Source: Geitlerinema sp. S16 (GTDB taxonomy: Bacteria > Cyanobacteriota > Cyanobacteriia > Cyanobacteriales > Geitlerinemataceae). From it: DNA of 64,000 nucleotides. Below the pieces are notes generated by a model. The model was not told where the DNA came from and ran no database searches. It was given only the letters and a program-made list of their open reading frames with translations. Below, one piece after another: positions 63,215 through 64,000 of this stretch. Location: contig JAABST010000019.1 in assembly GCA_011390275.1 (NCBI GenBank), positions 1 to 64,000 on the forward strand, written 5' to 3'. How positions within the stretch are numbered: position 1 is the stretch's first letter; each line of letters begins with the position of its first letter. Position numbers and translations under genes: made by a program.

Positions 63215-64000
63215 CTAAAGGGCTTTCGGGGAAACGCACAACACACGAAAACCGAGGCTGTAGTCACGGATAACGCGCGAATCGTTGAAGCGCGCAGAAC
63301 GGCAGAGCCTCGGATCGTTGAACCAGGAGCCGCCGCGCAGCAGCTTATTTTCCGTACTATTATCTATCCAGACTGTTCCGTCTGTTGGTGCGCCATTGTA
63401 GTTCTCATGCCAACTGTCTTCGTTCCATTCCCACACGTTTCCATGCATTTCGTATATGCCCCAGGCATTCGGGGGAAAGCTACCTACGTCTACTGTTTGG
63501 CCTCGATATTCTCCTTTTTCTCCGTTGCCGTAGGTATAGTTCCCGTCATAATTGGCGATCGCTGTACTTAATGTTGTGCCATAGGCAAACGGCGTTGTTG
63601 TTCCGGCGCGGGCGGCGTATTCCCATTCGGCCTCTGTCGGTAACCGGTAGTCTTTTCCTGTTGCTTTTGCTAGTCGTGTACAAAATTCTTGGGCGTCATC
63701 CCAATTTACGTTTCCGACCGGTCGGTTGTTTCCTTTGAAGTGGGATGGATCTGGGTTTAGGCTGCGTGATATTTGCGGTAACCCTGCTACGGCTCGCCAT
63801 TGGACTTGGGTTACGGTGAATTTTCCGATAAAGAAACTCGGTACGTTGACTTCATGTTGTGGACTTTGACTGCTGCGCCACTCTGCTTCGTTTTCCGGTG
63901 ATCCCATCCAGAATGTGCCGCCGGAAATTGAAACCATTTCGATCCCGACTCCGTTGATGACTTCTGTGAAGTATTCTGGCTCGATCGTTTGGCGTTCTAT
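63215..64000 (-). CDS. Formylglycine-generating-enzyme-like (SUMF1) protein, partial
   Basis: The frame is open to the right edge of the window, so the true start lies outside; 261 residues are visible. The domain begins with GIEMVSISGGTFWMGSPENE and continues with PVGNVNWDDAQEFCTRLAKATGKDYRLPTEAEWEYAARAG, WGIYEMHGNVWEW and LRGGSWFND, all hallmarks of the FGE-sulfatase fold. In cyanobacteria such domains often form part of larger proteins (for example with kinase or protease modules) and are not always true formylglycine enzymes. An ATG at 63937 would give a domain-only protein, but the 21 codons upstream also look coding. Confidence 0.9.
   Translation of the reverse strand: MERQTIEPEYFTEVINGVGIEMVSISGGTFWMGSPENEAEWRSSQSPQHEVNVPSFFIGKFTVTQVQWRAVAGLPQISRSLNPDPSHFKGNNRPVGNVNWDDAQEFCTRLAKATGKDYRLPTEAEWEYAARAGTTTPFAYGTTLSTAIANYDGNYTYGNGEKGEYRGQTVDVGSFPPNAWGIYEMHGNVWEWNEDSWHENYNGAPTDGTVWIDNSTENKLLRGGSWFNDPRLCRSARFNDSRVIRDYSLGFRVLCVSPKAL

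Overview
This window is chromosomal DNA from a cyanobacterium with roughly 55% GC. The lineage is shown by the psaF-psaJ photosystem I pair, by ycf35, ycf46 and ycf51, by a DUF4327 protein, and by the very dense GCGATCGC (HIP1) octamers in most genes. The genus cannot be fixed from the window.

Layout. Positions 1-5300 carry an outer-membrane block: the 3' part of an Omp85/BamA gene, then lpxC, fabZ, lpxA and lpxB for lipid A, closed by a strong terminator shared with the convergent metK. Positions 6.9-16.9 kb hold mostly housekeeping or poorly known membrane genes (DoxX, DUF362, NADAR, a large membrane protein beside a DUF697-type GTPase, ExoD, a saccharopine-dehydrogenase-like enzyme) and the initiator tRNA-Met. 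Positions 17-25 kb contain DUF4327, a divergent squalene/phytoene-synthase-like protein, psaJ-psaF, tsaD, an RTX-repeat protein and gatA.

Positions 25.0-32.1 kb are an accessory restriction-modification island and the most unusual part of the window. A helicase-nuclease R subunit is followed by its DNA methyltransferase (Mod). Mod carries an intein of 327 residues placed exactly inside the SAM-binding motif (DPT^CGSGTT). The intein contains a DUF559/Vsr-like nuclease domain instead of the usual LAGLIDADG domain, and an N-terminal loop expanded by palindromic GC-rich repeats that remain in frame. The Mod gene then stops early. An AT-rich HNH nuclease gene follows, and after it lies an open but start-less remnant of the Mod C-terminus.

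Positions 32.2-39.1 kb hold conserved membrane proteins, a P-loop ATPase of about 900 residues, a VWA protein, a SRPBCC protein and a small CPXCG protein. Positions 39.2-49 kb hold a C39-like peptidase, a chemoreceptor gene broken by one in-frame TAG beside a bacteriohemerythrin gene, a KirBac potassium channel, a prohibitin, a uracil-DNA glycosylase, a CPBP protease and a TPR protein. Positions 49.3-64 kb hold an acyl-CoA synthetase/GNAT fusion, a YdcF protein, a methyltransferase, ycf51, a ribbon-helix-helix protein, ycf46, ycf35, gshB, a sugar ABC permease, two Uma2 proteins and a partial formylglycine-generating-enzyme-like gene.

Small non-autonomous mobile elements are scattered through the intergenic regions. 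Two 138-bp MITEs, two 126-bp MITEs, a 143-bp and a 116-bp MITE with other ends, a worn CAGGACTTACGCA-type relic, and an orphan structured sequence resembling the right end/omega-RNA of an IS200/IS605 element were found by direct comparison of the sequence with itself or by recall of typical ends.
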